Source: Armatimonadota bacterium
GTDB taxonomy: Bacteria; Armatimonadota; Fimbriimonadia; Fimbriimonadales; Fimbriimonadaceae
Length of the DNA stretch: 64,000 nt
Assembly (NCBI GenBank): GCA_018268375.1
Contig: JAFDWS010000002.1
Coordinates: forward strand, 62,001-126,000
Direction: 5' to 3'
Shown here: positions 60,336 through 64,000 of the stretch, one piece after another
How positions within the stretch are numbered: the first letter of the stretch is position 1
Layout of the letters: every line of letters begins with the position of its first letter
Notes under the pieces: model-generated
Seen by the model: only the letters and a program-made list of their open reading frames with translations
The model's database searches: none
What the model was told of the DNA's origin: nothing
Translations under genes and position numbers: made by a program

Positions 60336-61388
60336 TCATTGAACAGAAGTGATGCGAAGCCATTCCTTGTCGAATAACCTCCACTGTTCTTGCGCTTTAG
60401 TCGTAATGTCGCTCCATTGCGAAGTATCAAAATTTTCTGCCGCCTGCGTAGCTTGTATCAAGTCTTCATGAGACGCGTGCCATACGTCGACTGCACAATG
60501 CTCCGCACCCACGGAGCGCACGAACTGTTTGTTTTTGGCATGGTGCACTAGGTCGACGAACGGGGTGCCTGTCACCAACGCCGTTGTGGAAGCGTGATAT
60601 CGCATTGACATCACGAGATTGCAGGACGCTACTCGAGCCATTAAGTCAGTCCAGGACAACTTGTCTACGACCCATTCTGCGCCCAGCTTCCTTTCCATAA
60701 GTCCATAGACAATGCCGGCGGCCAAACGGTCGTCTACAGTAGCACTGACATGGCATGGCAAAAAGCAGACTTTCCACCCAAAACTCACCATCCAGTCCAG
60801 GTGGTGCGCAATGAGCCTGGCGGTCTGCATGACCTGTGTAGACCTATAAATATCGTTGGCTTTGAAAATGTCGTTCATTGGATAGGCGTTGAGTAAAACT
60901 GCCAATGTTTTCTCATTGCGCGTACCGCATGAATTGTCAAGGGTCAAAGATATGTCTGGCAAGAACTCGGCTGCCATGCCTTCGTCGGCCAGCAACTTGA
61001 CTGATTCAAGGTCGCGCACCCACCAATTTGCCCGTAAGTCTCGGAGCTGTGAAACAAATTCCTTGTCGGCAAAATAGTCGGCAGTCACACCAACGTTCAA
61101 AAAGACAATTTGTTTTGCCTTGGTCAATTCTTCCAACCGACCGTCTTTGAACGCCCAGAACCCTGGACCGATAATGTTCCCCCCGCCAATGACAATAGTG
61201 TCAGAAGTCAAATAGACAGGGTCTTTGAGTCCATTGTGGACGCCAGGCTGAGTAGTGTCTGAGAATACATTGACGGTGGAGCCCAAGGACGTTAGCCGTG
61301 CTGTCAAACAGTCGGCCATTAAATCGTCCCCGTAATTGTGCTTGCCATAAAACCCGCACAAGGCTACAGAGCGTTGCCTTTCCGACAC
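60336..61388 (-). CDS. Polysaccharide pyruvyl transferase family protein, 350 aa
   Basis: The start is a GTG at 61388. The N-terminal CGFYGKHNYGDDLMA is the G(Y/F)xGxxNxGDD loop of the polysaccharide pyruvyl-transferase (PssM/CsaB) family. IVIGGGNIIGP and LVMSMRYHASTTALVTGTPF are the other two hallmark blocks. Family members add pyruvate ketals to surface-glycan sugars, making them negatively charged. The gene is adjacent to a membrane-anchored GT4, so the phage may modify a host or virion glycan. TAATAG lies 6 nt upstream of the start, with no clear ribosome site. Confidence 0.88.
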   Translation of the reverse strand: MSERQRSVALCGFYGKHNYGDDLMADCLTARLTSLGSTVNVFSDTTQPGVHNGLKDPVYLTSDTIVIGGGNIIGPGFWAFKDGRLEELTKAKQIVFLNVGVTADYFADKEFVSQLRDLRANWWVRDLESVKLLADEGMAAEFLPDISLTLDNSCGTRNEKTLAVLLNAYPMNDIFKANDIYRSTQVMQTARLIAHHLDWMVSFGWKVCFLPCHVSATVDDRLAAGIVYGLMERKLGAEWVVDKLSWTDLMARVASCNLVMSMRYHASTTALVTGTPFVDLVHHAKNKQFVRSVGAEHCAVDVWHASHEDLIQATQAAENFDTSQWSDITTKAQEQWRLFDKEWLRITSVQ

Positions 61389-61398
61389 GTTGGTCTAT

Positions 61399-61430
61399 TA
61401 GGGAAGTACAAGGGATTTGCCTACGGTCCA
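61399..61430 (-). promoter_or_regulatory. Candidate leftward promoter with TTGTAC element
   Basis: On the minus strand, TTGGAC is followed after 17 nt by TACTTC, and TTGTACTT and TAATAG lie close to the GTG at 61388. The -10 is weak. The TTGTAC core recurs at the other divergent junctions. Confidence 0.3.
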
Positions 61431-61503
61431 AACTCGATTTAACAGGTTGTTTGCGACCCAAATCGGAAACCTATTGTAAGGTCTACACAGATTGGGTGAA
61501 AAT

Positions 61504-63639
61504 GTGGTCAGAACAGACGTCGAAAACTACCTTGAAGTAGCTGCAGCACTTGATGCCGCAGGCTTGTTCGCAGCAGCGGATGATGTCACATCGCTGGCGC
61601 AAGTGCGTACCGCCATGTCTTATGGCGAGCCTTTGTTCGCCTCAACATCTGAACATGAAGAGTACTTGCGACTCGTGCGTGCCGCAAGTGTCGCTATTCA
61701 GCGATTTTACAAGCCCACCGATGCTGCAGACGCAAAATTTGTGCAGGGTGAGCTCGACAAACTGAACCGTCGCGCTCAGCTGTGGCAATTGATGCTTGCA
61801 GAAGAAACCAATGTGCGTCTGGCACAAACATCGGGAGGTCCCGTTTGGAACAACGTGCAACCGCAAAGCGCCGCAGAATTGTCTCCTCAAGTACTCGACA
61901 AACTGCGACCAATGTTGGTCCATTTGTGGGAAAACGGAATTCGCATGGCTTTGGCGGCCGACGGCGGCATTGTCACAACAGACGCACTGACGCGGTCTTG
62001 GAACCAGGAAGCCCGCGCTCTTGGTCCGCGTCTTCAGTCCTTGATGTCAGACGAAAACCACAAAGGAGCGTTCCGCAAACTCGGTCTTAAAGACAGCTTG
62101 TCGTTAGTCAAGGCGAAACACGCATTGTCCGTCCGCGACCATGAAGACCAATCGGTCATCAAACGCTGGTGGGCTGCCGGTTTGGCCCAGCTTCAAAACG
62201 AGATGGTGCACCGTACGGCTGAATTATTAGCCGCTAAGATTTTAGAACCAGACATGGCCAAAACAAAGTCGCAGGCTGGAAAGACTGCTTTAGCAAGTGC
62301 CGCGGCTGGAGTATTAGCATGGTTCTTCCAGCCTCGAACGGTCACAACTGCCAACATGGACGAAATCGCCGAAATGGCCGAGTCTTTGGGAATGCCTCAA
62401 GACCAAATTTTGCCTAAAGACTTTTTTGACCATGTGGCCGGCGATACGGAGTCTGACGGTCTGCGTTTTTTTGATGATGCCGAGGTCTCAGACCTGGAGG
62501 CCAAGTTGTCCGACAAACCAGGGGCTTCTATTCTAGCGGCGATACAACAAGCTGAGCCCGCAGAGTCGAACGATGTGCCTGAAGAAACCACTCCCGCCGA
62601 CGAGGCACCAATAGAGCCAGCTGAGGCGGTCGTCCCACCCGTGAAGCCCAAGCGCATCCGCAAGCCGACCAAACCAATGCCAGAACCAGCAATGCATGAC
62701 AATCTCGATACTGACACCGTCAATTCAGACGAATCTACCATAACGACTCCAAATTCTGAGTCGACCACTGTGGAAGACCCTTCGGGCACAGACGTTGCAG
62801 TAAGCGACCCGTTCGCCGGAGTAGAGACACCGGAGGGTAATCCGTTCGCCGAAGGCGAAGATGAACCAACTCAAACGCACAGTGCTGCCTTGGCTTTTGT
62901 TGACAGGTTTCGCAATGCGCTCGAAAGCGTCTACATGCAAGCCCCCGAAACCCCAGCTGAAGCAGCTGCGTTGCCCCCGGCCGCAAGTGGCAAGAATCCC
63001 ATTAGTAAGGAAGAAATCCTAGAGGCATTGAGCCGCCTACTGCAATTGACTGACGCTGCGTCAATACAACAGTGGGTGTTGGCAATGTACGCACCAATTT
63101 TTGACGAGCCCGAGGTGCCGGAGTCATTGCCTGTGTTCGAAGACATGAATGACGAAGATTGGTTGCAGTTGAAAGACAAACTCACTCAAGAAGGCGAATC
63201 AAGCACGGACGAAGGATATGATGTTTCTGAAGAACCTCCTGCGCCACCAGCGACCCACGGTTCAGCACCTGTAGATTTTGACTCCGAGCCCGAAGAAACG
63301 AACGAGCCAGAGAATATTCCAGTCATCCGTCCGCAAAGAAAACTCAACTGGCGAAAATTATGGCCTTTGTTGGTGCCCTTATTCGCGGGCGGTGGATTTG
63401 GTGCCAGGAACATGATGCCTCAAGAAAACCCTGCCGCTCATCCAGTGAGTGAGGTTGTGCGGCGTGTTGATGAGGCAGTGCCTTCAGGTGCCGCTTCGCG
63501 CGCCGTGCGCCCCGTGGTTCCCAAGGCTAATGCCAATGCTCCAGTCCAGCAGCCTGCGCAAACTCCGCAGGTTCAACCAGATGGCACATTGAATAACAAC
63601 AGTGGCTACTACCAAAGGATGTTTGACACCCATGACTGA
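61504..63639 (+). CDS. Low-complexity protein with two hydrophobic segments, ~711 aa
   Basis: I use the GTG at 61504 after GGTGAAAAT; a TTG four codons earlier is an alternative. The N-terminus YLEVAAALDAAGLFAAADDV resembles that of the next gene. Residues ~255-285 include a hydrophobic segment (LASAAAGVLAWFFQ). Residues ~360-480 are Glu/Pro/Thr-rich and probably disordered. A C-terminal membrane-like segment (WPLLVPLFAGGGFG) and a Pro/Gln tail follow. I do not recognise a family. A virion-internal or membrane-interacting protein is plausible. Confidence 0.78.
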   Translation: MVRTDVENYLEVAAALDAAGLFAAADDVTSLAQVRTAMSYGEPLFASTSEHEEYLRLVRAASVAIQRFYKPTDAADAKFVQGELDKLNRRAQLWQLMLAEETNVRLAQTSGGPVWNNVQPQSAAELSPQVLDKLRPMLVHLWENGIRMALAADGGIVTTDALTRSWNQEARALGPRLQSLMSDENHKGAFRKLGLKDSLSLVKAKHALSVRDHEDQSVIKRWWAAGLAQLQNEMVHRTAELLAAKILEPDMAKTKSQAGKTALASAAAGVLAWFFQPRTVTTANMDEIAEMAESLGMPQDQILPKDFFDHVAGDTESDGLRFFDDAEVSDLEAKLSDKPGASILAAIQQAEPAESNDVPEETTPADEAPIEPAEAVVPPVKPKRIRKPTKPMPEPAMHDNLDTDTVNSDESTITTPNSESTTVEDPSGTDVAVSDPFAGVETPEGNPFAEGEDEPTQTHSAALAFVDRFRNALESVYMQAPETPAEAAALPPAASGKNPISKEEILEALSRLLQLTDAASIQQWVLAMYAPIFDEPEVPESLPVFEDMNDEDWLQLKDKLTQEGESSTDEGYDVSEEPPAPPATHGSAPVDFDSEPEETNEPENIPVIRPQRKLNWRKLWPLLVPLFAGGGFGARNMMPQENPAAHPVSEVVRRVDEAVPSGAASRAVRPVVPKANANAPVQQPAQTPQVQPDGTLNNNSGYYQRMFDTHD

Positions 63640-64000
63640 ACACGAAGTCCTACAATCTGTTGCCAGTGACCTTGTCAGCGCAGCAAACCTTCTTGATGCA
63701 GAGGGCCGATTCGCGGCCGCGGATTCACTCGAGCGACTTGCTGAACGAGTGGTCGAAGCCCAATACGGTGGAGGCATGGCCGAATATGTAGGTCGTTTGT
63801 TGGAACTGGCCAAAAACAAGGGCATTGACTATATGCAGCAACGCATGAGTGAAAGTCGCATTGTAGTGCTCAATGATGGCACGCCTATCCTCAAACAGAA
63901 TGACCCTAAGACTTTTGTGGCCGCCGTCGTTGCGCAGGCCAAAAAACTAGGTTTGCCTGACAGTAAGGGCTTAGAGCCATTCGCACCCAATAAGTTCGAG
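63632..64000 (+). CDS. Start of a second LD..G.FAAAD-type protein (3' end outside window)
   Basis: The ATG at 63632 overlaps the previous stop by 8 bp, and 123 codons are visible with no stop. The N-terminus (SAANLLDAEGRFAAADSLER) mirrors that of the upstream protein (AAALDAAGLFAAADDVTSLA). The following segment is helical (EYVGRLLELAKNKGIDYMQQ). No function can be assigned from this part. Confidence 0.8.
   Translation, partial: MTEHEVLQSVASDLVSAANLLDAEGRFAAADSLERLAERVVEAQYGGGMAEYVGRLLELAKNKGIDYMQQRMSESRIVVLNDGTPILKQNDPKTFVAAVVAQAKKLGLPDSKGLEPFAPNKFE

Noticed and set aside
1..64000. CRISPR arrays, insertion sequences, integrase or attachment sites
   Set aside because: I saw no regularly spaced direct repeats, no transposase or integrase motifs and no terminal inverted repeats. 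The only mobile-like gene is the triple-repeat protein at 19308.

Overview
This window is almost certainly part of a very large (jumbo-type) tailed dsDNA bacteriophage genome. It carries virion genes of unusual size (2,469, 1,489, 1,464, 1,215, 1,024 and 807 codons, plus one open beyond 926 codons). Genes are tightly packed, with 1-20 bp overlaps and GTGA/TAATG junctions. There is a tRNA array, and no host housekeeping genes. The host cannot be named. Consensus-like sigma70 promoters (TTGACA-17-TATAAA; TTGGAC-17-TATAAT) suggest use of a host-type bacterial RNA polymerase. Bacterial-type tRNA-Tyr genes with a long variable arm, and AGGAG-type ribosome sites at some genes, fit a bacterial host.

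Layout. (1) 1-28003, minus strand: a leftward late operon of giant beta-rich virion proteins (tail fibre, baseplate and tip type; PA14, beta-propeller and tail-fibre repeats; a tail-hub-like protein; a helical tape-measure candidate), starting with a DUF5679-like zinc protein. One opposite-strand gene with three DNA-binding-type repeats (19308-19907) interrupts it. (2) 28040-33013, plus: head/neck-type genes and a glycosyltransferase-like protein. (3) 33042-40128, plus: an RNA-metabolism island with a sigma70 promoter, a 36-codon ORF, a terminator and five tRNAs that all have GUN anticodons (Asn, Asn, His, Tyr, Tyr). Two Y-RNA-like elements follow, one with a circularly permuted tRNA-like module, then a Ro60/TROVE protein. 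Two sugar-transfer genes separate these from a T4 Rnl1-type RNA ligase. (4) 40115-52175, plus: small zinc-ribbon and pseudo-PHP proteins, head-tail joining proteins, baseplate-like giants and a tail-tube-like protein. (5) 52176-61388: seven sugar-modifying genes, two on the plus strand and five on the minus strand, surrounding a short plus-strand tail module (54496-57116). They comprise GT2-type and other GT-A enzymes, a membrane-anchored GT4 and a polysaccharide pyruvyl transferase. (6) 61504-64000, plus: a low-complexity, probably virion-associated protein and the start of a second protein with a related N-terminus.

How the parts may work together. The structural genes build a tail with very elaborate sugar-binding appendages. 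The glycosyltransferases among them probably decorate virion proteins or remodel a surface glycan. The RNA island (Ro60, Y RNAs, RNA ligase, and replacement tRNAs limited to the queuosine-family anticodons) looks like a tRNA-damage surveillance, repair and replacement system. That is inference from gene content and is the most notable feature here. A further regulatory theme is a TGTAC-containing box at all four divergent gene junctions, with several candidate leaderless transcripts.
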